Shown here: piece after piece, positions 41,062 through 49,111 of the stretch
Numbering within the stretch: position 1 is the stretch's first letter
Layout of the letters: the number at the start of each line of letters is the position of its first letter
Origin: Iamia majanohamensis
GTDB taxonomy: Bacteria; Actinomycetota; Acidimicrobiia; Acidimicrobiales; Iamiaceae
Direction of reading: 5' to 3'
Assembly: GCF_028532485.1 (NCBI RefSeq)
Contig: NZ_CP116942.1
Coordinates: forward strand, 4,216,001 to 4,280,000
Length of the DNA: 64,000 bases
Notes under the pieces: model-generated
The model's database searches: none
Seen by the model: the letters and a program-made list of their open reading frames with translations, nothing else
What the model was told of the DNA's origin: nothing
Program-made: the position numbers and the translations under genes

Positions 41062-42694
41062 AGGCAGTGACGTTGCGGTGACGGACGACATGGACGAAGG
41101 CGATGAGATTGAGACATCGCTCGATAGTCTCATCGTCGGTCGCTATATATCATCGGTTCTGATTGTTGATGACCAGCCTACATTTGCTGTCGATGCGCCG
41201 GTGACTGCCAGCGCGACCGAGGCTGCTGCCCAGCCTCTCGAGGCGCCGATTGGCGGCGCGCCAACGGCCGGGCTGGCCGTGCCTGACGAGGCGGATCTAG
41301 AAAGTCACGAACTACCAGCCGGTCCGGTCACTCGGGCTTTCGCGGACATCGGCATGATGTGCGGAATTGTTGAACCCTTCGGACAGACTGGCGAGCCGAT
41401 AAACTCTAAAGTTGCCGCTCGCGCTGACGTGGTGATCCTCGATTGGAGGTTGCGAAGCGGTGAACCGGTCGGAGCTAGCGCGACTGCCCTACTGCGCGAT
41501 CTAGTGTCACCCGATCGTCGGCAGCCACTTCGACTCGTCTGCATCTACACTGCCGAGCCGAACGTAGCAGCGATCGCCGGCGAGATTGCTGAGTCGTTCG
41601 GTGTTGAGACTGAATCTGAGTTCGCGGTCAAGATCTCTTCTACACGGGTCATAGTCCTCGGAAAGCCAGGCAACTTGGCCTGTGACGAGGATCGTCAGGT
41701 TGAGTGGTCTGCGCTTCCTGCGCGGCTCTTGGCTGAGTATCTCGTGGTGGTAGACGGCCTGTTGCCGCTGTTCTCGTTGGCGGCGATTGGCGCACTGCGA
41801 GATGCGTCTGGCCTAGTGGTGTCTAGATTCGATGCCTTGATTGATCCTGCCGTACTAGGCCATCGAACTATGCTTCCGCAGCCGGCTGACCTAGTCGAGC
41901 ATTTGGTGGACGCTCTGACCGATGAGTTCCGGGCCGTGGTGTCTGCCGATCTTCTAGTGGAAGGCAGCTTGTCGGAGGAGCGGTGCTGGCAGGTCGCATC
42001 TGGCTCAGTGATCGCGGAGGATGAACTGCCCGCTATAGATGCGCGCTTCACGAATGCGAACCCTATGGCGGAGGTTGAGCGCATGGTGCGACTTGGCACA
42101 CCTACCGGCGGAAAGATTCGTCAGGCAAAGTACGCAACCCGACTCTTCTCCAGCGGTGGACCAGCCGCGACCACTGCCGATATTCGCTTCGCGAGTCTTT
42201 TGCATTCCCGTAGCCACTATATGACTTCGCCCCCGACCCTTGGGCTAGGGGCCATTGTCGAGTTGGTCGCAGAAGATGCTGCTGGTATCCCGGTGGGTTA
42301 CTACCTTTGCCTCAAGGCCCTGTGCGATAGTGCGAGGCTCGAAGCGGCTGAGCCATTTGCATTGTCGCCGCTCGCCACGACCCTGACGGCGCCGGTGACG
42401 TTCGTCATCGACGACGACTCAGTGCCTCGACCGCTGGCAGCTCAGATCGACCTTAGCCTTGTTGTCCATGCGCCGTTTGCGCCTTCGGAGGCGCCCGGCC
42501 CTGTCCAGGCCTCCTACGACAACGGGCAGTGGGTCTTTCTCTCAGCCCACGATGAGCCGGCACGCTTTCGGTACGTCGGGCGGCTCCGGGATGCGTTCGC
42601 GCAGCGGTCCGTACACGAACTTGCGACCCAAGCATCCCGGATTGGGCTGAACGACGCTGAGTGGGTGCGTGTCAAGCGTCCGGCAGAGGGCTGA
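41051..42694 (+). CDS. Receiver-domain protein with large unknown C-terminal region
   Basis: 547 residues from a GTG inside the end of the kinase-like gene. After an acidic 30-residue start, VLIVDDQPTF (Asp40-Asp41) begins an atypical receiver domain with a long insertion; the phospho-acceptor is Asp131 in VVILDWRL, followed by LVCIYTAEP and VIVLGKPG in the Thr/Lys positions. Residues about 220-547 form a mixed domain with no motif I recognise (LADYL-like helices, then a beta-rich end). It looks like an output or effector whose receiver is fed by His760 of the upstream protein. It resembles receiver-like domains described in bacterial conflict systems, from memory only. Confidence 0.78.
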   Translation: MSDEGSDVAVTDDMDEGDEIETSLDSLIVGRYISSVLIVDDQPTFAVDAPVTASATEAAAQPLEAPIGGAPTAGLAVPDEADLESHELPAGPVTRAFADIGMMCGIVEPFGQTGEPINSKVAARADVVILDWRLRSGEPVGASATALLRDLVSPDRRQPLRLVCIYTAEPNVAAIAGEIAESFGVETESEFAVKISSTRVIVLGKPGNLACDEDRQVEWSALPARLLAEYLVVVDGLLPLFSLAAIGALRDASGLVVSRFDALIDPAVLGHRTMLPQPADLVEHLVDALTDEFRAVVSADLLVEGSLSEERCWQVASGSVIAEDELPAIDARFTNANPMAEVERMVRLGTPTGGKIRQAKYATRLFSSGGPAATTADIRFASLLHSRSHYMTSPPTLGLGAIVELVAEDAAGIPVGYYLCLKALCDSARLEAAEPFALSPLATTLTAPVTFVIDDDSVPRPLAAQIDLSLVVHAPFAPSEAPGPVQASYDNGQWVFLSAHDEPARFRYVGRLRDAFAQRSVHELATQASRIGLNDAEWVRVKRPAEG

Positions 42695-42859
42695 CTCGGC
42701 CGCTGTGCCGTGACCGCAGCTCGTCGCCCGACCAGGATCGTCAGACGATGCTCGCCATCAAGTTGGCACGCGGGTCCTCCGAACAGGCCGATCGTCCGTG
42801 GGGGGCCGGGCTGCAATGATTGGCCCCATCGCCCACCAAAGCTCCCGGACCACGGCCGC

Positions 42860-43063
42860 TCACCGCTGCCGTGAACGACCCCACGCGACGACGTCGGCGC
42901 GTGCCCACAGTTGGCAGCGTCCCGAGCTGCGCTCCAGCACCGGAGCGGGAAAGTCGCTGTAGCGACGCCTGTAGACGCTGACGGCACCTCGGCTGCTGAG
43001 GCCAAGCACCTCGGCCACCTGCTCCGCATCGAGCAGGTCATCTAGCTCCACCTGCGGCGCCAT
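42860..43063 (-). CDS. Small MerR/AlpA-type helix-turn-helix protein
   Basis: 67 residues. DDLLDAEQVAEVLGLSSRGAVSVYRRRYSDFPAPV is the excisionase/AlpA-type winged HTH signature with the FPxPV turn, and the protein ends in an Arg-rich helix. Such proteins act as excision factors or local regulators of mobile elements. A 7-bp hairpin lies 42 bp upstream in the divergent promoter. The 165 bp between this gene and the cassette end contain nothing I can identify. Confidence 0.8.
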   Translation of the reverse strand: MAPQVELDDLLDAEQVAEVLGLSSRGAVSVYRRRYSDFPAPVLERSSGRCQLWARADVVAWGRSRQR

Positions 43064-43104
43064 CGCCGGAGCCTAGTTGCGCCAAGACAACCACAGGGCG
43101 TAGG

Positions 43105-43124
43105 CTGTTGCTCTAAGGCAACAG
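43105..43124. promoter_or_regulatory. Inverted repeat in the HTH gene promoter region
   Basis: CTGTTGC-TCTAAG-GCAACAG, a perfect 7-bp dyad between the divergent HTH gene and the 101-residue ORF. It may be the operator of the HTH protein; the 6-nt spacing suits a dimeric regulator. Confidence 0.4.
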
Positions 43125-43190
43125 ACGAGTGGCCCCGGCGGTGCGCCAACACCCCGGGGCCCGGCCGCTACCTGACTTGGAAGTACTGAC

Positions 43191-43496
43191 GTGAATGAGC
43201 GTACGCGCCTGCTCGCGCCCGGGCTGGATGGTGCTGGGGTGCTCGCCGAGTACGTGCGGGACTGGATGGCCTGCTACCGGCCATTGGTCGAGGCGGCGGG
43301 CACGCTCCGAGTGGAGGGCTCCGAGCCCGAGGCACTGATCGCGTTGCTGCAGACCGCTGCGGTCGCTCGGCTGACGCAGTCGTGGGAGCTGTGGGAGGAC
43401 TGGACTGGCCAGGACTCGGTCGCCGCCGATCGGCGGCTCGCAGTGCACCTCGGGACCGAGGCGGTGGCGTGGATCCGGTTCTCCCTGTGGGGCTGA
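43191..43496 (+). CDS. Hypothetical protein
   Basis: 101 residues from a GTG with a weak GGAAG ribosome-binding site. Mostly helical with several Trp (SWELWEDWTG). It divides the island between the HTH gene and the recombinase-like gene. No family recognised; a member of the mobile element's cargo is likely. Codon use is compatible with coding. Confidence 0.5.
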   Translation: MNERTRLLAPGLDGAGVLAEYVRDWMACYRPLVEAAGTLRVEGSEPEALIALLQTAAVARLTQSWELWEDWTGQDSVAADRRLAVHLGTEAVAWIRFSLWG

Positions 43497-43716
43497 GAGC
43501 CTCCGGAGAGCCCCTCCGACCCCCGTGCGGCCGGAGGGCAGTGGATGAGCGGGATCGATTGGGGACAACTGACCGCCCTCGCACGATGCTTGTGACCTGG
43601 GGATTCTCGGTTCAGCCGATTGATGGTCCCCAGTTCAGGACTAGTCCGGCGCTGAACGAGGACACGCGGGGCGTGGTCGGCAACCTGTTCGTCCGCCCCC
43701 ACCTGCTGGAGCAGAC

Positions 43717-44784
43717 GTGTCGGACACAGAGAAGTGCGAGCCGCGTCAACTCCCGTTCGATGGGACCGTTCCGGTCGCGCACCGCCTGGTGGGCCGGCTG
43801 GTCAGCGATGTCGGCGCACCCGGCCGTCATCTCGCCGTCGGGTGGTCGCACGAACGGACGTATCCCGGGATCCTGCTGGAGCCCCGCGACGTCCTCGCCA
43901 CGGCCGCCACGGTGACGGCCCCTCGGCTCATGGAGGTCATCGGGCTGGTCGGGTCGCACCTCGGCTCGGTGCGGGACGTCCGGGAGCAGTCTGGTGTCCG
44001 CCTGATGGCGGAGATCAAGCGCTTCGCGCTCCGCTTGGAGGCAAGCGGCGTCAGGTCTCTCGATCAGGTCACCTCGGCGGACTGCTGCGACTTCATCGAC
44101 GAGGCGGTCACGACTCGGACCGGCGGATGGTCTGAGCCCTCGGTATCGACTCGTTACCTTCGCCGCAGCGCGATCCGACTCCTGTTCGGGACCGCACGAA
44201 GGCTGCAGCTCGCGACCGGCGACCCGACGCTGGACATCGCGCTGCCGCCGCGCCCTGCGCTGACGACCCGGCCGCTCGACGACGCAGAGGAGATGGTGGG
44301 ACGCGTCTGGGCGAAGCCGACGCTCACAGGGACGCGCCACGCAGCCGCCTGGGCCTTGGGCCAGGCCACCGCCACCGGGTCCGAGCAGGCCGCCGCGCGG
44401 GTCGGGGACCTCGACCTGGAGCGGGGGCGCGTCAAGCTCCACGGAAACGAAAGGTCTCGCAAGCCTCGGTGGGGTCAGCTCACCGACTGGGGCGTCAATC
44501 AGCTTGAGCGGCGACTGGACGCCATCGGGACCGACCCGTCAACACCCCTCGTCACGTCGGCACGGGCATCGCGCAACGCCCGGCAGGCATCCTCGTGTGC
44601 CGCGGTGAGCGAAGTGCTCCGCGCCGCGCAGCTCAACGTCGATCGCTCAGTCAGGCCAGCATCGCTTCCGGCGTGGGCCGGCCGCGCCGTGTTCGACGCC
44701 AACCAGCGCATCGACGAGGCCGCTCACGCACTCGGTGTTCGCAGTCTCGACCAGGCCGCCTCGGTCATCGGGTGGAGCTGGTGA
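43717..44784 (+). CDS. Tyrosine-recombinase-like protein lacking catalytic residues
   Basis: 355 residues from GTG 43717 with GGAG 8 nt upstream. Residues about 80-160 look like a SAM-like core-binding domain (IKRFALRLEASGVRSLDQVT). The C-terminal part follows the integrase layout (ALGQATATGSEQAAARVGDLDLERGRVKLHG; then a C-terminal helix pair ending IGWSW). The first catalytic Arg, which normally sits where this protein has TGSE, and the terminal Tyr are missing. It may be a non-catalytic DNA-binding relative. The 220 bp upstream contain a GC hairpin (CCCTCCG / CGGAGGG near 43,516) but no gene that I can support. Confidence 0.6.
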   Translation: MSDTEKCEPRQLPFDGTVPVAHRLVGRLVSDVGAPGRHLAVGWSHERTYPGILLEPRDVLATAATVTAPRLMEVIGLVGSHLGSVRDVREQSGVRLMAEIKRFALRLEASGVRSLDQVTSADCCDFIDEAVTTRTGGWSEPSVSTRYLRRSAIRLLFGTARRLQLATGDPTLDIALPPRPALTTRPLDDAEEMVGRVWAKPTLTGTRHAAAWALGQATATGSEQAAARVGDLDLERGRVKLHGNERSRKPRWGQLTDWGVNQLERRLDAIGTDPSTPLVTSARASRNARQASSCAAVSEVLRAAQLNVDRSVRPASLPAWAGRAVFDANQRIDEAAHALGVRSLDQAASVIGWSW

Positions 44785-44862
44785 CGTCGACGACCGGCGT
44801 TCCGGCCAAGCGTGCCCCCCCGCACAGCGGGCCGTGACCTGCCGCGCGTCGGGCTGGCAGAG

Positions 44863-46309
44863 ATGGCGCGGAGGCTGGCCCGGTGGAAGCCCCTGTTCGA
44901 CATCGCGTCAGTCCTGCCCCACCTCGAGCCTCCGCGACCAGACGGTCCACCGAGGCGCAGCGGGGGCCGGCCGCCGAAGTACCCACCCGAGGCGTACCTC
45001 ATCCTCGGGTTCGTCCGCGGCGAGCTCGCCAGCATGCGGGAGGCCGAGCGAACCCTTGCCGATCGCGGGATCTGGGAGTCGGTGCGATCGGAGCTCCACA
45101 AGCGCTTCCCCCACTACGAGGGACTCGCGCCGGAAGAGGGTGCGCCGACCCGGTCCGGGTTCCACCCCTGGGCCAACTCACTCGACCCCACCGATCGCGA
45201 CCGACTCGGCACCCCGTTCAGCGTGGTCATGGCTCAGGTCGCTCTCGAGATGGGCATGTTCGACCCGTCTCGGACAGACCTGACCCACCCGTGCATCGCT
45301 GACCAGCTCATCGGCGACGGCTCCCACCTCACCGCCATGTTCAATGCCCTCGCTGGAGAGATGCAGCGCGAACCGGAGACCGGTGAGCTGACCGAGAAAC
45401 GGTACGACCCCGACGCCAAGAAGCAGGTCCACCGCAGCGAAGACGACATCGACTATGTCGCCAGCGCCGGCGTCCACCACGGTCTCGTCCATGCGACCAC
45501 CGGCCACGTCAACGAAAATCTCGTCCTCGGCTCGTTCCATGTCCCCAACGGGTCGGGCAACAGCGAGATGGCCCTCGGCCTCGCCTACATCGACATGCTG
45601 CGCCGCATCTTGCCCGGCGCATCGGGGGTGATGTGGGACAAGGCCATGCGCGGCACGCACATCGACACGCTCTACCAGTGGGGCCTCCAGGGCCACGCGC
45701 GGGTGTCCGCCGCGACCGGCGGCCGCCCCAAGGAGAAGCTCGTCGAACAGGCCGACGTCACCGTCTGCGGGCAGAAGGTCGGCGCCCTTCCCCTCGTCGC
45801 ACTGGACGGCGCCGCACACGTCCGCGTCAACGTCGGAGGCGAGGACCATCTCATCCGCCTGGTGCCCGCTCAGACCCGCCGACACAAGAACCGGTCGGCG
45901 AGAGCCAAGACCTTCCGCTGGTACAGCGGAGTACACGCTCTCCGACGACCCCCGCCTGCCAGCCAGGTACCGCGGTGGGCACATCCGGACCCGACTCCAC
46001 ACCACCGACGCCGAGAGGGCCAGCGGTCTCAACCGCGCCGAAGTCCTTCGCCCCGTCGCCCGCGGCGACTCCGACTGGGCCGAGATCGGCGGCCAGCGCT
46101 CGCGGGCCGAGTCGATGTTCAGCCTTATGAAGTAGTCCTGGCCCTCCGCCGCCGGCAGGCGCAGCGCCCGCATCAGGACCGTCGGTGCGCACCGCCAGCA
46201 GCTCCGGATCCTCACCTGGGCCCTCGGACAGAACCTCCGTGCCTGGGAGACGTACAGGACCCGGCAGGACAGCCAGAACCTCGGCCCTCCGGGCCTCGCC
46301 GCTGCGTGA
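44863..46309 (+). pseudogene. Broken DDE-type transposase
   Basis: Frame 1 from ATG 44863 encodes a helical DNA-binding start (GGRPPKYPPEAYLILG), then a DDE-like core: IGDGSHLTAMF, VMWDKAMRG. At about 45,928 one extra base (AGCGGAG for AGCGAG) throws it out of frame; frame 2 continues EYTLSDDPRLPARYRGG and RSRAESMFSLMK, probably with the final acidic residue, before an in-frame TAG at 46133. Transposase-like sequence (HRQQLRILTWALGQNLRAWETY) persists after the TAG to 46309. A shift plus a stop makes this a dead element. The IS ends are not visible. GTG 44812 is an alternative start. Confidence 0.7.
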
Positions 46310-46498
46310 CCAACTCGACCTCCGCCACCTCGAGCACGGCCGCGTCCCACCACAGCGCCGACGCCAGGCGAGGCACCCCCGCGGAGGTCGATCTCCCACT
46401 CGAAGCTCTCCGAGCCGACGCAGCGAGCGTCCACGAGTACGGCCGGTAGGTTCTGGCCATCGGGGTCGGGTTTCGCGCCGCGAACCGCGCCGTCCCCC

Positions 46499-46574
46499 GG
46501 GCCACTAGCTCAACTGGCAGAGCATCGGGCTTTTAACCCGCTGGTTCAGGGTTCGAGTCCCTGGTGGCCCACCA
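46499..46574 (+). tRNA. tRNA-Lys (anticodon TTT)
   Basis: 76 nt with full cloverleaf: acceptor GGGCCAC / GTGGCCC, D-stem GCTC/GAGC, anticodon loop CTTTTAA (anticodon TTT), T-arm CAGGG TTCGAGT CCCTG, discriminator A and an encoded CCA. The anticodon stem has one unpaired closing position. It lies at the right border of the island, but the island is on its 5' side and I found no copy of its 3' end at the left border. Confidence 0.95.
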
Positions 46575-46665
46575 CCCGCCCGCACCACGTCGGCCGAGCG
46601 CTCACCGGAGGGTGTGCGGACACCCCTACCCGTGTGGCGGGTGATCGACCGCTACCGTCGCCGCC

Positions 46666-47826
46666 GTGCGGACGACCCCTCCTCCTCTGCGGCGCGCCGC
46701 CGTGCTCGCCCTCCCCCTGCTCCTGCTGGCCCTGCTCGTCGGGTGCTCCGACGACGAGGGCGAACCCGGCTCGTCGGCGACGACCACGACCGCGCCGACC
46801 GGTCCGCCGGTGCTCGACGCCGCCCTCACCGACGAGCTCCAGGCCACCACCGACGCAGTGGTCGAGGAGATGGGCGTGCCCGGCGCGGTTGTGCTGGTCA
46901 CGACCCCGGACGACCGGTGGGAGACGGCCGTCGGGGTGACGGACCTCGAGACCGGCGAGCCGATGGAGACCGGCCTGCGCTGGCCCCTCCGCAGCATCAC
47001 CAAGTCCTTCACCGTCACCCTCGTGCTCCAGCTGGCCGATGAGGGCCTCGTCGACCTGGACGACACCATCGACACCTACGTGGACGGGGTGCCGAACGGC
47101 GACCAGGTGACGCTGCGCCAGCTGGCCGACATGTCGAGCGGCCTGCCCGACTACACCAACGAGGCGTTCATCGCCGCCTTCTCGGCCGACCCCGAGCGCC
47201 AGCTCTCCGTCGAGGAGCTGCTCGCCTTCGCCACCGCCGAGCCGGCGCGGGCCGAGCCCGGCACCGACCGCGTCTACACCAACACCAACACGCTCCTCTT
47301 GGGCGAGGTGGTCGAGGAGGCGACCGGCCAGCCCTTCGCCGAAGCCCTCCAGGAGCGGATCCTCGGGCCCCTGGAGCTGGAGGACACGACCTACCCCATC
47401 TCGCCCGACGACTGGACCACCGACGCCGTGGGCTACCAGCCCGACGACGACGGCGAGCTGGCGCCCCAGCCCGTGAACTACTCGGTGTTCGGCCCGGCCG
47501 GGGCCATGATCGCGAGCCTCGACGACCTGGCTGCGTGGGGACCCGTCCTGGCCACCGGTGACCTGGTCGAGCCGGCCACCCAGCAGGCCCGCCTCGAGGG
47601 GGCACCGCTCGACGAGGGGCCCGAGTACGACAGCTACGCCCTCGGAATCGGCGAGCTGGACGGCTGGTGGGGCCACACCGGCGAGGGCTTCGGCTTCACC
47701 GCGCTGGTGATGCACGACGCCGACATCCAGACGACCGTGGCGGTGGCCATGAACGCCTCCCAGCTCGAGAGCCACGCCCCCACCACCCTGTTCCGGGAGC
47801 TGGCCCCGATCCTCGAGGGCACCTGA
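46666..47826 (+). CDS. Serine hydrolase lipoprotein (class C beta-lactamase/DD-peptidase fold)
   Basis: 386 residues from a GTG. Lipobox LLVGC, then a Thr-rich linker. The penicillin-binding fold motifs are intact: SITK (Ser-x-x-Lys), YTN (Tyr-x-Asn) and HTG. A surface-anchored esterase, DD-peptidase or beta-lactamase is expected; family membership alone does not prove resistance activity. It begins 92 bp after tRNA-Lys. Confidence 0.9.
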   Translation: MRTTPPPLRRAAVLALPLLLLALLVGCSDDEGEPGSSATTTTAPTGPPVLDAALTDELQATTDAVVEEMGVPGAVVLVTTPDDRWETAVGVTDLETGEPMETGLRWPLRSITKSFTVTLVLQLADEGLVDLDDTIDTYVDGVPNGDQVTLRQLADMSSGLPDYTNEAFIAAFSADPERQLSVEELLAFATAEPARAEPGTDRVYTNTNTLLLGEVVEEATGQPFAEALQERILGPLELEDTTYPISPDDWTTDAVGYQPDDDGELAPQPVNYSVFGPAGAMIASLDDLAAWGPVLATGDLVEPATQQARLEGAPLDEGPEYDSYALGIGELDGWWGHTGEGFGFTALVMHDADIQTTVAVAMNASQLESHAPTTLFRELAPILEGT

Positions 47827-48098
47827 CCCGAAGCCCCCGCCCCCGGTGCGACCGGGTCTCGGGGCCGACCCGTCGGGCGGGGCCCGCGGCCGGACGGGAG
47901 CGCACGGAGGCCGGGTGCGGCGACGCCGGACCCGGCGGCCGGTCGGTTCGCGGTCACCCCAGGACCACGGGTGCCCCGCTGGTGACAGAGCGCCGGCTCG
48001 GCGCGCGATGCGACCAGCGGACCACGCTGTCGGTCGCCGGCCCCGACGGGGAGCCGTCCCCCTGCCCCACCCGGCAGGTCCGGTCGTACCCTCCCGCG
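47827..48098. other. Intergenic region (272 bp)
   Basis: GC-rich spacer between the serine hydrolase and the DUF2510 gene. I see only GC-rich inverted repeats too short to call; an in-frame extension of the DUF2510 frame into it looks non-coding. Confidence 0.35.
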
Positions 48099-48986
48099 GT
48101 GCCGACCCACCACGACGCCGCACCCGCCGAGGGTCCGACCGCATCGGGATCGTCCGAGCCGGACCCGTCGGAGCTGGGACCGTCGGCGCCGGACCCGGCC
48201 GCGCCGGGCCCGTCCGTGTTCGCGCCGGCCGGCGGGTGGCACCCCGACCCGACGGGGCGGTACCCGCACCGCTGGTGGGACGGCACCGCGTGGACGGCCC
48301 ACGTCAGCCGGGACGGGACGGTCGGCGAGGACGCCCTCGCCCGTTCGACGGCCATGTTCGACGCTCGGGAGCTGGCGGTCGAGCTCGGGCCCAAGGGGGT
48401 GCGGGGCGAGGGGACCTGGGCCGTCTGGGACCAGGCAACCGAGGCCCGCGTGGGCTCGATCGAGGCGTCGTGGGGCTCGGGGTTCGTCGTGCGGGTGGGC
48501 TACACGATCCGCGACGCAGACGGCCGGGTGCTCACGGCCCTGGAGCGGACCCCCCAGGTCGGCCTCCCCGGCCTGGTGGGCCGGGACCACCTGGGCCGGC
48601 GCTCCGTCCGGGCCGAGGTGCGGGGAGAGGCCTTCACCCTGTGGGCGCCGCGGACCGACGAGCACGGTGCCCCGGAGGTGGTGTGGGCGACGGGCCGGGC
48701 GTCCGGGCTGCGCTTCGTCAGCCAGGGCCGGGCCCTCGAGGGGCCCCTCGTCGCCGAGCTGACCGCCCACGACGGCTCCCCCGCCGGGATCGTCCAGGTG
48801 TCCGAGCCCCCGCCGCCCCACCCGTACCGTCCCGGCGACGGACCCCACTGGGCCCACCTCCACCGCCCCGACGGCCTCCCCCCGGCGCTGCGGACCCTCG
48901 GCGTGGTGGCGGTGCCGCTCCTGGCCCTGATGGCCATGGAGCGCCGGGACGAGCAGTCCCGCCGCGCCCGCAGCCGCGGCCTCTGA
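48099..48986 (+). CDS. DUF2510 domain protein
   Basis: 295 residues from GTG 48099. After a Pro/Ser-rich start, the DUF2510 motif appears (GWHPDPTGRYPHRWWDG, then TAWTAHV), a short module common in actinobacterial envelope proteins. The rest (about 90-270) is a beta-rich domain (phospholipid scramblase or LURP-like in feel: VGSIEASWGSGFVVRVGY). A weak hydrophobic segment lies at about 268-280. Function unknown. Confidence 0.8.
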   Translation: MPTHHDAAPAEGPTASGSSEPDPSELGPSAPDPAAPGPSVFAPAGGWHPDPTGRYPHRWWDGTAWTAHVSRDGTVGEDALARSTAMFDARELAVELGPKGVRGEGTWAVWDQATEARVGSIEASWGSGFVVRVGYTIRDADGRVLTALERTPQVGLPGLVGRDHLGRRSVRAEVRGEAFTLWAPRTDEHGAPEVVWATGRASGLRFVSQGRALEGPLVAELTAHDGSPAGIVQVSEPPPPHPYRPGDGPHWAHLHRPDGLPPALRTLGVVAVPLLALMAMERRDEQSRRARSRGL

Positions 48987-49004
48987 CGCCCCCCGGAGGA
49001 CCTC

Positions 49005-49039
49005 GAGCACATGTGCGCCACATGCGGCGACATGTGCTC
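49005..49039. terminator. Hairpin after the DUF2510 gene
   Basis: A perfect 10-bp stem GAGCACATGT / ACATGTGCTC with a 15-nt loop that itself contains GCGCCACATG. Lies 18 bp after the stop; it could be a terminator or, given the neighbouring IS110 element, a structured IS end. Confidence 0.5.
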
Positions 49040-49053
49040 AGGGTTGGGTGGGT

Positions 49054-49084
49054 CCGACGGGTCGTGCCGGGCACGACCCGTCGG
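49054..49084. repeat. Dispersed palindromic repeat, copy 1
   Basis: A perfect 14-bp stem with a 3-nt loop: CCGACGGGTCGTGC, CGG, GCACGACCCGTCGG. The same 29-31 nt architecture (GAC-GGT-GTGCC-n-GGCAC-ACC-GTC) occurs at 57172, 57202 and 61453. This copy lies 28 bp beyond the IS110 transposase stop. Confidence 0.7.
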
Positions 49085-49111
49085 GCTCAGACATCCCACG
49101 TGCGGGTGGTG

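Noticed and set aside
43586-43915. ORF starting MLVTWGFSVQP before the recombinase-like gene
   Set aside because: It runs into the recombinase-like frame as Arg/Ser-rich shadow sequence and has no ribosome-binding site; at most a 50-residue remnant.
45915-45935. Programmed frameshift in the transposase
   Set aside because: The shift is +1, no slippery heptamer is present, and a TAG interrupts the second frame 200 bp later, so decay is the simpler reading.
46499-46574. tRNA-Lys as the integration site of the 35.5-46.4 kb island
   Set aside because: Integrases usually use the 3' half of a tRNA and leave the element on that side; here the island is on the 5' side, and I found no copy of the tRNA 3' end near 35.4-37 kb.
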